From JBOGOC01 sp050747525 (GTDB lineage: Bacteria; Acidobacteriota; Polarisedimenticolia; JACPZX01; DASXTC01), in assembly GCA_050747525.1 (NCBI GenBank), contig JBOGOC010000112.1:1-14279 (forward strand): DNA of 14,279 bases, written 5' to 3'. A model generated the notes under the pieces. The model was given only the letters and a program-made list of their open reading frames with translations. It made no database searches and had not been told where the DNA came from. Each line of letters opens with the position of its first letter. The stretch's first letter is position 1. Shown in pieces: positions 5,927-12,612 of the stretch. The position numbers and the translations under genes were made by a program.

Positions 5927-6847
5927 TTACCTGCCGGGGTTGCTGGCCGGCGTGGACGTGGAGCCGGTTGGTGGTGGCGTCGTGCCCTGCTGCGCGGCGG
6001 CCGCCGCGGCCTGAGCGGCCAGCGACTTGTTGCGCAGCTCCATGGCCTTCGCGAGTGTCTCGTCGGCCCGCTGCCGCCACATCACCGACGTGGCCGGGCT
6101 GATGTCGTACTTGGCCTTCTCGCGGTAGGTAAGGCTGATGTACGAGTAGGCTTCGAAGTAGTCCTTGCGCAGTGCGCTGGCCTTCTCCAGGGCAGCCAGC
6201 CCCTTGTCCAGCAGCTGCATGCGGGTCTCGTAGTCCAGGTTCATCGAGTTGTACGAGCGGCCCCAGCAGGCCACCCCCACGGAGTACTGGGCCTCGGGGT
6301 TGTTGGGCTCGAGCTGCGCCACCTTCTCGAACCACTCGATGGCTTTCTCGGTGTCGCCCGACATGTGATAGAGGGCCGCGATGGTCTTCACCAGGATGAT
6401 GTCCTGGGGCTTCTTCGCGTAGTCCTCCATGATGAAGTCGATGGCGTCGGGCATGCGCCCGGCCATCTTGCACATGTTGATCAGGTAGTCACGCGCCTTG
6501 CCGCTTTCGGGCTGGATGCGGATGTACTGCTTGAACGCCTCGATCGCGCCGTCGGCGTATTGCTTGTCCTTGTCGTGCTCGGAGCCCGGTTCGTACAGCT
6601 CCATGTAGGTGAGTCCGAGGTTGAGGTAGGCTTCGGCGTAGGTCTTGTCCAGCTCGATGGCGTGCTTGAACGACTCGGCCGCCTTGACGAACTCCTTCGC
6701 CTTGTAGAACCCGACCCCCTGGTTCATGGCGCGCCGCACCTTGACCGTGGTGCATCCGAGGATCGAGATGCAGGCCACGAGGGCGAGGACCAGCGGGAAC
6801 AGCCGTGCCGCCGTGGTCGATCGACCGCGGCCCGGTGTGATCGACAA
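5927..6847 (-). CDS. TPR-repeat lipoprotein at the head of the tonB/exb unit
   Basis: A predicted lipoprotein of about 306 residues. A TTG start at 6847 is chosen because GGAGGAG lies just upstream and because it gives a normal signal peptide: a few Arg, a hydrophobic core, then lipobox ILGC with C32. An ATG at 6868 is possible but has no visible ribosome binding site. After the signal come several TPR units: QGVGFYKAKEFVKAAESFKHAIEL, then ADGAIEAFKQYIRIQPES, then GDTEKAIEWFEKVAQLEPNN, and at least one more degenerate unit. A low-complexity Ala/Gln and Thr/Pro/Ser tail closes the protein. It is probably anchored to a membrane facing the periplasm and acts as a scaffold. Being first in the operon, 9 bases before tonB, it likely works with the TonB complex. 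Its exact role is unknown. Confidence 0.88.
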   Translation of the reverse strand: MSITPGRGRSTTAARLFPLVLALVACISILGCTTVKVRRAMNQGVGFYKAKEFVKAAESFKHAIELDKTYAEAYLNLGLTYMELYEPGSEHDKDKQYADGAIEAFKQYIRIQPESGKARDYLINMCKMAGRMPDAIDFIMEDYAKKPQDIILVKTIAALYHMSGDTEKAIEWFEKVAQLEPNNPEAQYSVGVACWGRSYNSMNLDYETRMQLLDKGLAALEKASALRKDYFEAYSYISLTYREKAKYDISPATSVMWRQRADETLAKAMELRNKSLAAQAAAAAAQQGTTPPPTGSTSTPASNPGR

Positions 6848-6858
6848 ATCACTCCTCC
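6848..6858 (-). promoter_or_regulatory. Ribosome binding site supporting a TTG start of the TPR lipoprotein
   Basis: Minus-strand GGAGGAGTGAT directly precedes TTG at 6845-6847. The upstream ATG (6866-6868) and another TTG (6881-6883) have no purine-rich site ahead, so the internal TTG is the best-supported start. Confidence 0.6.
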
Positions 6859-6903
6859 AGGAACGCATGGAACGTGTCTGCAATGGATTGCCGGAAACGC
6901 CCC

Positions 6904-6932
6904 AGTCTAGCCAACCCCCCCAGGGGTGTCAA
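6904..6932 (-). promoter_or_regulatory. Sigma-70 promoter for the TPR-tonB-exbB-exbD-exbD unit
   Basis: On the minus strand a perfect TTGACA (-35, 6927-6932) is followed after exactly 17 bases by TAGACT (-10, 6904-6909). Transcription would start near 6897, giving a leader of about 50 bases before the TTG start of the TPR gene. It sits in the 174-base gap behind the M48 gene and is the clearest promoter in the window. Confidence 0.75.
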
Positions 6933-7021
6933 CGACCTGCGTTTAGCGCACGGTGATGTCATGCCTGCGTCATCTGACACGAACAAATCGTGAAGGGATG
7001 GCGTCGGAACGTGGGCGGCGT

Positions 7022-8530
7022 TTAGGGGCGCACGGTGAGCGTGGGAGGGATCTTCACCAGCAGCCCCGGGGCCAGAGGCGCGTTGGGATCGAGGCTGTTG
7101 TAGAAGGCCAGCTGCTCGGCGGCGTTGGGGTCGCCCAGGTGCTCCTCGGCCAGTGATCTCCACGTGGCGTTCTTCCCGGCCGTCTCGATGCGCAGGCGCG
7201 GCGGGGTGAGCGCGGCTGCCTCGCGCTCCTCCAGGAAGCGCAGCCCCAGGGCCCACGCCTCGTAGTCCGCCAGCCGCTCCTTGAAGATCTCGTGCTTGGC
7301 GGCGGCGGTGAAGGTCCAGGCGTGCTTGCCGTGCGCCATGTAGGCGTTCAGCACGGCGATCGGCTCGTCCTTCGCGGTTCTCCCTTCATAGGTCGCCAGG
7401 TGCGTGAGCACCTGCTGAGCGGTGTGGTCCTGGCGGCCACCGGTGCGCCTCCAGCCGCGGCGCTTGAGCGTCTTCTCGAACTCCTTCTCCACGTCGGCTG
7501 CCTCGATGGAGGTGCGCATGGGGTCAGCGTCCAGCAGGGCGATCTCGTCTTCCTTCTTGCGCATGCTGACCAGCGACCCGTTGGGATCCAGGTTCACCTC
7601 CCATCCGGAAGGCACGGCCAGTCTCACCGCCAGCTCGCGGTTGTAGTAGCCGTCCCTCAGCACCATCTCGGCGCCGTTGTACTGCCCCACCAGCAGACCG
7701 TCGATCCGCCTGAGGTACGAGTCGCGCGACACGCGCCGGGCCGCCACCTCCGGATCCGATTGCTCGAGCGCCCGCAGCGACGTCTCGATGTCCACGATGC
7801 GCTGCGACGGAGGCGGGTGCGTCCGGAACCACCGCTCCAGCTTCCCCGGCTCGCGGCCCTCGAGCCACTGCAGCATGCGCATCACCGTGACCCCCTCCTG
7901 AGGCCGGAACCCCGCCTTGTAGGTGTAGGCCACTCCCAGGTCGTCGGCCTGGCTCTCCTGATCGCGCGAGTAGGCGCTCATGCCCACCTGCAGCGCCAGG
8001 TCGATGAGGTCCCCGTAGTTGGCGAAGGTGCGCGGGCTGATCAGCACTCCCACCAGGGAGCCGTACTGCAGCGCGTACATCTTGGAGAGGCGGGCCGCCC
8101 CATGGCGCGCGGTGACGTGGCCGATCTCGTGGCCAAGCACCATCGACAGCTCGTCGTCGCTGCTGAGCCGCTCCAGGATGCCGCGCGTCACGTACACGAA
8201 CCCGCCGGGCAGGGCGAACGCGTTGATCTGCGGGTCGTTCAGGACCTCGAAGTGGAAGACCAGGCCGGGGCGCTCTCCCTGCCGGGCGAGCCGGTTGCCG
8301 ATCTCGTCCACGTAGGTCCGCAGGGCGGGGCTGTCCAGGTACGAGCCGAACTCCTTGCGGATCTCCTCGTCGGCCCCCTGGCCGATGGAGAACTCCTGCT
8401 CCTCGGTGATGAGCATCATCTGGCGTTGCCCGGTCACCGGGTTCTTCGCGCACCCCCACGCCGCCAGCGCGCCCGCGGCCAGCACGCCGAGCGCCAGGGC
8501 CGCGGCCGTCTCACGCGGGCGGCGTGGCAC
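7022..8530 (-). CDS. M48-family zinc metalloprotease lipoprotein with C-terminal LysM-like domain
   Basis: A 502-residue protein with a lipoprotein signal (Arg-rich start, hydrophobic core, cleavage before C27 in AWGCAKNPVTG). The M48 domain follows: NAFALPGGFVYVTRG (103-117), HEIGH zinc motif (134-138), third ligand E192 in ESQAD, and THPPPSQR (237-244). The middle (about 245-440) is less conserved but has the PSGWEV pattern seen in many M48 lipoproteins. Residues about 448-496 (TWRSLAEEHLGDP through LAPGLLVKIPP) look like a LysM peptidoglycan-binding domain. It probably degrades misfolded envelope proteins, like BepA/LoiP-type proteases; this is inferred from family. The start is GTG at 8530, overlapping moaE by 20 bases, with only a weak ribosome binding site, so it may rely on read-through from moaE. 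Confidence 0.93.
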   Translation of the reverse strand: MPRRPRETAAALALGVLAAGALAAWGCAKNPVTGQRQMMLITEEQEFSIGQGADEEIRKEFGSYLDSPALRTYVDEIGNRLARQGERPGLVFHFEVLNDPQINAFALPGGFVYVTRGILERLSSDDELSMVLGHEIGHVTARHGAARLSKMYALQYGSLVGVLISPRTFANYGDLIDLALQVGMSAYSRDQESQADDLGVAYTYKAGFRPQEGVTVMRMLQWLEGREPGKLERWFRTHPPPSQRIVDIETSLRALEQSDPEVAARRVSRDSYLRRIDGLLVGQYNGAEMVLRDGYYNRELAVRLAVPSGWEVNLDPNGSLVSMRKKEDEIALLDADPMRTSIEAADVEKEFEKTLKRRGWRRTGGRQDHTAQQVLTHLATYEGRTAKDEPIAVLNAYMAHGKHAWTFTAAAKHEIFKERLADYEAWALGLRFLEEREAAALTPPRLRIETAGKNATWRSLAEEHLGDPNAAEQLAFYNSLDPNAPLAPGLLVKIPPTLTVRP

Positions 8531-8951
8531 CCGTCACCCAGGCCTGCCCGTCGTCGTAGAACTCCTTCTTCCAGATCGGCACGCGCGCCTTGAGGGCCTC
8601 GATGCCGAACTCGCAGGCTTCCAGCGCGGCGCGGCGGTGCTCCGCGGCCACCACCAGGCACACCGAGGCCTCGCCGATCTCCAGCCGTCCCGTGCGGTGC
8701 TCGATGGCCATCGCGGCGATGGGCCAGCGCGCGCGGGCCTCCTCGATGATGCGCCGCATCTCGGCCTCGGCCATGGGGGGATAGGCTTCGTATTCCAGGT
8801 GGCGCACGCGACGGCCCTGGTGATGGTCGCGCACCACGCCGACGAAGAAGGCCAGGGCCCCGCAGTCGTCCGATCGCAGCGACGCCATCAGGGAAGCCGG
8901 ATCGATGGCCCCGGTCACCAGACGCGCCACGTCCCGCCCGGGCTCCGCCAC
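8511..8951 (-). CDS. moaE: Molybdopterin synthase catalytic subunit MoaE
   Basis: A 146-residue MoaE. With MoaD it converts precursor Z (cyclic pyranopterin monophosphate) to molybdopterin in the cytosol. Visible hallmarks are GALAFFVGVVRDHHQG (31-46), HLEYEAYPPMAEAEM (51-65), HRTGRLEIGE (85-94) and the catalytic lysine region LKARVPIWKKE with K121 and K128. Length is normal (about 140-150). The start is GTG at 8951, three bases after the moaD stop, with GGAGGA ahead. moaD and moaE form a pair, as in many bacteria. Other molybdenum cofactor genes (moaA, moaC, moeA, mobA) are absent from the window. Confidence 0.96.
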   Translation of the reverse strand: MAEPGRDVARLVTGAIDPASLMASLRSDDCGALAFFVGVVRDHHQGRRVRHLEYEAYPPMAEAEMRRIIEEARARWPIAAMAIEHRTGRLEIGEASVCLVVAAEHRRAALEACEFGIEALKARVPIWKKEFYDDGQAWVTGATPPA

Positions 8952-8954
8952 CCC

Positions 8955-9203
8955 TCATCCTCCGCTCACCGGCGGGAACACGGCCAGCTCGTCCCCGTTG
9001 CTCAGGACGTGGTCGGGCGGCACGTGCCGCAGATTGCACGCGGCCAGAGGGGCGGCCTTCAGCGTGGCGGCCACCTCGGGGTACCGGCGCGACAGCGCGT
9101 CGAGGGCCGCGCCCACGGTCGACCCGTCGGGCAGATCCAGGGTGGTCTCCGAGGCACCCGCCAGCTCGCGATACGAGGCGAACAGCTTCACGGTGACGTG
9201 CAT
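8955..9203 (-). CDS. moaD: Molybdopterin synthase sulfur carrier subunit MoaD
   Basis: An 82-residue ubiquitin-like MoaD. It begins MHVTVKLFASYRELAG and ends in FPPVSGG, the C-terminal Gly-Gly that is adenylated by MoeB and becomes a thiocarboxylate, the sulfur donor for molybdopterin. HVLSNGDELAVFPPV is the usual final strand. The ATG at 9203 lies 7 bases after the ElbB-like gene and 3 bases separate it from moaE, so co-transcription is nearly certain. Length and ending are typical. Confidence 0.95.
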   Translation of the reverse strand: MHVTVKLFASYRELAGASETTLDLPDGSTVGAALDALSRRYPEVAATLKAAPLAACNLRHVPPDHVLSNGDELAVFPPVSGG

Positions 9204-9210
9204 GGGGGCC

Positions 9211-9840
9211 TCAGTGGATGACGTGCAGCTCGCGCGTGGCCAAGCGCATCAGCGTCTGCACCAGTCGATCGATACCCGCCGCCACCTCGGACAGGGACGT
9301 TCCCGTGAGGAAGCCCGGGGTGAAGGCCAGCCGGCGCACCTCGTCCACGACCACGTCGGTGGCGGGCGTTCGCATGTCGTCTTCGGAGAGGGACTCGCCC
9401 AGGAAGGTCCTGACCACGGTGTGTCCCAGGCTGATGGAGCCGATGGGGGTCTGCCGCTCCCGCAGCCCCGTCAGCAGCTCGCGCACCGAGGGGAGCACCT
9501 CGCGCGGCGCGCCCAGCTCGGCGAAATGGGTCATCAGGTTCTTCACGGCCCCGTGCCCGCCCGGGATGATCAGGGCGGTCAGCTCGGCGGGGTGCTGCTC
9601 GGCCAGGCTCTTCACCTTGCCGCGCGCGATGCGGGCCGACTCGGCCAGCACCTCGCGGCGCTCCCCCTCGGCCTCCGACCCGGTGAGGTGATCGATGACG
9701 TGCATCTGGGTCACCTCGGGAGAGAGCCAGATGGGGCGCGCTCCCGCCCGCTCCACCGCCAGGGCCGCAAGCACCGCCTCGGCCACCTCGGTGCCGTCGT
9801 AGAAGCCGCACCCCGACAGGATGATCCCCACGCGGCTCAT
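9211..9840 (-). CDS. elbB: ElbB-like DJ-1/PfpI-fold protein with Ser at the nucleophile position
   Basis: A 209-residue protein close to ElbB (glyoxalase-related, DJ-1/PfpI superfamily). Family signatures are RVGIILSGCGFYDGTEVAEAV (3-23), VIDHLTG (48-54), ARIARGKV (69-76), PGGHGAVKNL (93-102) and TPGFLTGTSLSEVAAGIDRLV near the end. Two features differ from E. coli ElbB as I remember it. The nucleophile elbow GFMCIAP reads GSISLGH here, so the catalytic Cys is Ser137 (codon AGC at 9430-9432). About 17 residues, including the IGTDIDTAEVLEEMG segment, are missing between there and DVVVDE (162-167). The role of ElbB is poorly understood (weak glyoxalase activity, effect on isoprenoid yield). The ATG overlaps the upstream TGA (9837-9840). 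Glyoxalase activity should not be assumed. Confidence 0.85.
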   Translation of the reverse strand: MSRVGIILSGCGFYDGTEVAEAVLAALAVERAGARPIWLSPEVTQMHVIDHLTGSEAEGERREVLAESARIARGKVKSLAEQHPAELTALIIPGGHGAVKNLMTHFAELGAPREVLPSVRELLTGLRERQTPIGSISLGHTVVRTFLGESLSEDDMRTPATDVVVDEVRRLAFTPGFLTGTSLSEVAAGIDRLVQTLMRLATRELHVIH

Positions 9841-10841
9841 GCCCCCAGCACCTCTTTCATGCCGTCCACCACGCGGCGCACACCCTCTTCCAGCGGCGCG
9901 CTCATGCTCACGCCCGAGGCGTTGCGGTGGCCGCCTCCGCCCAGGCGCGAGGCCAAGGCGTGCACGTCCACGTCTCCCAGCGAGCGCAGGCTCACCTTGG
10001 TGTGCGAGGCGTCCACTTCCTTGAACAGGGCCGCGGCCTTCACTCCCTCGACCGACAGCAGCATGTTGACCAGGTCGCCCGTGTCCTCGTCCACGCCGCC
10101 GTTGCTCTCGAGCTGCGCGTGGGTGAGGCGCGCCCAGGCCAGGCGCCCTCCGTACTCGTAGTGCGTGTCGGTCAGGGCCGCGCCCACCAGCCGGTTCGAT
10201 CCGGGCGACACCCCTTCGAAGATCGCGCGGTAGATGCGCGGCGGATCGATGGCTCCGGTGTCCATCAGCTCGCCGATGATGCGGTGCACCGAGGCGGTGG
10301 TCTTGGAGAAGCGGAAGTGACCCGTGTCGGTGACGTACGAGACGTACAGGGCCACGGCGATCTCGGGGGTGATGCGTCCTCCCAGCGCCTTGATCATCTG
10401 GTACACCAGCTGGCCCGAGGCCGGCGCGTCCACGTCGATGCAGTTCACGTCCCAGAAGGGGTCGGTGGTCACGTGATGATCGATGCACACCTTGCGGGCG
10501 GCGGTCGCCCTGGCCGGCTCCAGCACGCGCCCCAGCCTCTCGGGCGACGAGTTGTCCAGCACGAAGAAGAGGGCGGCCTCCTCGATGTATGCCCGGTGGA
10601 TCGCCTCGTCGTACACCTCGACCTTGTCGGCGCCCGGCAGGAAGGCGTACTTGCGGTGCACCGGGTCGTTGTTGATGATGCGCGCGCGGGCGCCGCGCGC
10701 CGTCAGATGATGATAGAGGCCCAGCTCCGAGCCGAGCCCGTCGCCGTCGGGATTCACGTGCGTGCTGAGCACCATGCCGCGGCGCGCGCGGATGGCGTCG
10801 TCCACCAGGCGCCCCACGTCCTCCCAGGCAATCCTGATCAT
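9837..10841 (-). CDS. nrnA: DHH/DHHA1 phosphoesterase, NrnA-like (oligoribonuclease / pAp phosphatase)
   Basis: A 334-residue DHH phosphoesterase. The DHH domain shows STHVNPDGDGLGSE (H28, D32, D34), VLDNSS (D96), the name motif DHH at 121-123 and YVTDTGHF (D172). The C-terminal DHHA1 domain carries the substrate-binding LGGGGHRNASG near residue 305. This is the NrnA layout and size: cytosolic hydrolysis of 2-5-mer nanoRNA and of 3'-phosphoadenosine 5'-phosphate. The ATG at 10841 is chosen because it overlaps the preceding TGA as ATGA and has GGGGAG ahead; the frame is open much further upstream but lies inside the carbonic anhydrase gene. Its own TGA overlaps the ElbB-like ATG. A c-di-AMP or pGpG phosphodiesterase role is possible for this family. 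Confidence 0.92.
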   Translation of the reverse strand: MIRIAWEDVGRLVDDAIRARRGMVLSTHVNPDGDGLGSELGLYHHLTARGARARIINNDPVHRKYAFLPGADKVEVYDEAIHRAYIEEAALFFVLDNSSPERLGRVLEPARATAARKVCIDHHVTTDPFWDVNCIDVDAPASGQLVYQMIKALGGRITPEIAVALYVSYVTDTGHFRFSKTTASVHRIIGELMDTGAIDPPRIYRAIFEGVSPGSNRLVGAALTDTHYEYGGRLAWARLTHAQLESNGGVDEDTGDLVNMLLSVEGVKAAALFKEVDASHTKVSLRSLGDVDVHALASRLGGGGHRNASGVSMSAPLEEGVRRVVDGMKEVLGA

Positions 10842-11413
10842 GCGCCGCTCCCCTGCCCCGCCTCGCGGTCCCTGGTCTGGGCCGCGTAGGCGACGTACAC
10901 GCGCCAGTTGCGATCCATGCGCCGCAGGTCGTCGTCGCTCACCTGACGGACGACCCGCCCCGGCACCCCCAGCACCACCGAGCGCGGAGGCACGTGCCAG
11001 CCTTCCTTCACCACCGCGCCGGCCCCCACGATGCTGTGGCGCCCGATGCGCGCTCCCGACAGCACGAGCGCGCCGATCCCTATGAGGCAGTCGTCCTCCA
11101 CGTCGCACGCGTGCACCACCGCGCGGTGCCCTACGGTCACGCGGTCGCCCAGCACCACAGGCCCGTCGATCTCCACGTGCAGGATGCTGCCGTCCTGCAC
11201 GTTGGTGTCGGACCCCAGCACCACCGGCGCCAGATCGCCCCGCAGGACCGCGCCGTACCACACGCTGCTGCGCGAGCCGATGGTGACGTCGCCGCGCAGA
11301 ACGGCATTGGGCGCGACGAAGGCGTCAGGCGCGACGTTCAGGCGGGTGGGCAGGAGGCGCGTGTCGGGACCGGGCCGCGACGGGGCCGGCTCTCCCGGCT
11401 CTTTCACATGCAT
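10838..11413 (-). CDS. Gamma-class carbonic anhydrase family protein (left-handed beta helix)
   Basis: A 191-residue hexapeptide-repeat protein of the gamma-carbonic anhydrase/YrdA family. Left-handed beta-helix turns run from about 28 to 165 (AVLRGDVTIGSRSSVWYGAV and so on). The three zinc histidines are in place: H79 in SILHVE, then H96 and H101 in GHRAVVHAC. NVQDG (71-75) is typical of the group. Such proteins are cytosolic trimers; many lack measured carbonic anhydrase activity, so the enzymatic role is uncertain. The ATG at 11413 is used; a GTG at 11449 would add 12 unremarkable residues, and neither has a strong ribosome binding site. Its TGA overlaps the nrnA ATG. It is first in the packed gene run ending with the M48 protease. 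Confidence 0.9.
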   Translation of the reverse strand: MHVKEPGEPAPSRPGPDTRLLPTRLNVAPDAFVAPNAVLRGDVTIGSRSSVWYGAVLRGDLAPVVLGSDTNVQDGSILHVEIDGPVVLGDRVTVGHRAVVHACDVEDDCLIGIGALVLSGARIGRHSIVGAGAVVKEGWHVPPRSVVLGVPGRVVRQVSDDDLRRMDRNWRVYVAYAAQTRDREAGQGSGA

Positions 11414-11474
11414 GGCAGAACCGTAACACAGGGCTGGAGGCGGTTCCACCGGCGCCCGTGCGGCGGGCGCGAGG

Positions 11475-12467
11475 TCAGAGACCGGCCGAACCGGTTCGCG
11501 GCGCGCGCGCGCGCCACCACGAGCGCCACTCCTCGCGGGCCGCGTCGTTGCTCTGCGCGGGGCCGCGCGGATCGAAGGCCGGGCGGCGGCCCGAGAGCTG
11601 CGCGAGCCCTTCGGCGGCGCACAGCCTCACCTCGGCCGCCGGATCATCGAGCGCCCCGATCAGATCCGGAGCCGCCGGCTCGAACCGGGCGGCGGCCAGG
11701 CGTCGGATCGACTCGCAGGCGATCCGTTCCGGCTCGCCTGGGCTTCCTCCGCTGACTCCCTCGGTCGAGATGAGCCGGCGCTGTGCTTGCAGCGAGCCTG
11801 GCGTTTCGAGGCTGAAGAGGATCTTCGCCGCTTCGGCGCGCAGCTCCAGGTCAAAGGCGGCGGGAGAAGAGAGCACTTGTTCGAGAAGGCCTTCATCGAT
11901 GCGTCCTCCACTGCGCCGCCAGCACCGCAGCGCTTCGGCCTTGCGAAGCGACGACGGGTCGCGGGCCACCACGATCGAGAGAAAATGGTGCAGCAGCGCC
12001 GGCTCGCACCGTAGCGTGTCCATGAGGCACACCATGGAGATGGTGGCCATGGCGTTGTCGCGCCGCACCGAGACCTCACGGGGGTCCAGCGCGACGGGGG
12101 CAAACTCCTCCAGAAGGAACGTGAAGTCGAGCGGCTCGGACACCTCGCCGTTGGGCCCGAACTGCCGCTCCAGGCCGGCCGCCCAGGCGTCCAGCTCGGC
12201 CGAGATCCCCGGGTAGGTGCGCTCGAAGAAGTTCGGATCGCTGCTGGCCCGCATCTCGCGCCAGGCGTTCAGCAGTGACAGCTCGTGGCGATCGAAGTAG
12301 GCCAGGATCTGCCGGAACCCTTCGGTCAGCCGCGCGCGCGTCTCGCGCGTCGAGCGGTCGGTGTCCTGCGCGGTGCCGCCGTAGCCGGCCGCGCGCACGG
12401 GCCAGAGCGCCCAGAGAACCACGAACATCACGAGAACGCGGAGCCTGCGACCCGATCCCGAAGACAT
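11475..12467 (-). CDS. Exported HEAT-repeat protein of unknown function
   Basis: A 330-residue protein with a signal-peptide-like start (Arg-rich, then VLVMFVVLWALWPVRAAG, about 10-27). The middle (about 45-190) is helical and not recognised. Helical pairs resembling HEAT/PBS-lyase repeats appear in the second half, for example LELRAEAAKILFSL and then PDLIGALDDPAAEVRLCAAEGLAQLSG. The C-terminal WRSWWRAR is a pattern often found at the end of HEAT-type proteins. The ATG at 12467 is selected because GAGGTGG precedes it and it begins the signal peptide; the frame is open to 12554. It has its own candidate promoter at 12505-12532. The gap to the carbonic anhydrase gene is 61 bases, so read-through is possible. 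It is probably periplasmic and a protein-binding scaffold. Confidence 0.8.
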   Translation of the reverse strand: MSSGSGRRLRVLVMFVVLWALWPVRAAGYGGTAQDTDRSTRETRARLTEGFRQILAYFDRHELSLLNAWREMRASSDPNFFERTYPGISAELDAWAAGLERQFGPNGEVSEPLDFTFLLEEFAPVALDPREVSVRRDNAMATISMVCLMDTLRCEPALLHHFLSIVVARDPSSLRKAEALRCWRRSGGRIDEGLLEQVLSSPAAFDLELRAEAAKILFSLETPGSLQAQRRLISTEGVSGGSPGEPERIACESIRRLAAARFEPAAPDLIGALDDPAAEVRLCAAEGLAQLSGRRPAFDPRGPAQSNDAAREEWRSWWRARAPRTGSAGL

Positions 12468-12504
12468 CGACAACCACCTCACGCCCACACTGGGGGCGAG
12501 GTGG

Positions 12505-12532
12505 AACATAGGTACGAACGCCGACGGATCAA
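12505..12532 (-). promoter_or_regulatory. Candidate sigma-70 promoter for the HEAT-repeat gene
   Basis: On the minus strand TTGATC (12527-12532) is followed after 16 bases by TATGTT (12505-12510). Four bases match consensus in each hexamer. The start would be near 12498, about 30 bases before the ATG at 12467. It may also supply transcription to the downstream carbonic anhydrase-nrnA-elbB-moaDE-M48 genes. Confidence 0.5.
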
Positions 12533-12535
12533 GGC

Positions 12536-12541
12536 TATGAT
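12536..12541 (+). promoter_or_regulatory. Candidate -10 element for the alpha/beta hydrolase gene
   Basis: TATGAT on the plus strand is a good -10 match about 70 bases before the hydrolase ATG. No clear -35 lies 16-18 bases upstream (TACGAA is the best). It overlaps the divergent promoter area, so the two directions could interfere. Confidence 0.3.
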
Positions 12542-12612
12542 GAGTGGCCGCCACATCCCCCGGCCGGCCCGGAGATCTCCTAACCGTGCCTTTCTCGTCC
12601 CGTCAAAGCCGC

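Noticed and set aside
6978..6992. Hairpin CACGA-N5-TCGTG behind the M48 gene as a terminator
   Set aside because: Only a 5-base stem with no T-run; too weak to call.
5786..10889. Plus-strand open frames of 320-433 residues opposite the TPR, M48, ElbB-like and NrnA genes
   Set aside because: Shadow frames: low-complexity His/Arg/Gly/Val products, no signatures, and the opposite strand has well-supported genes throughout.
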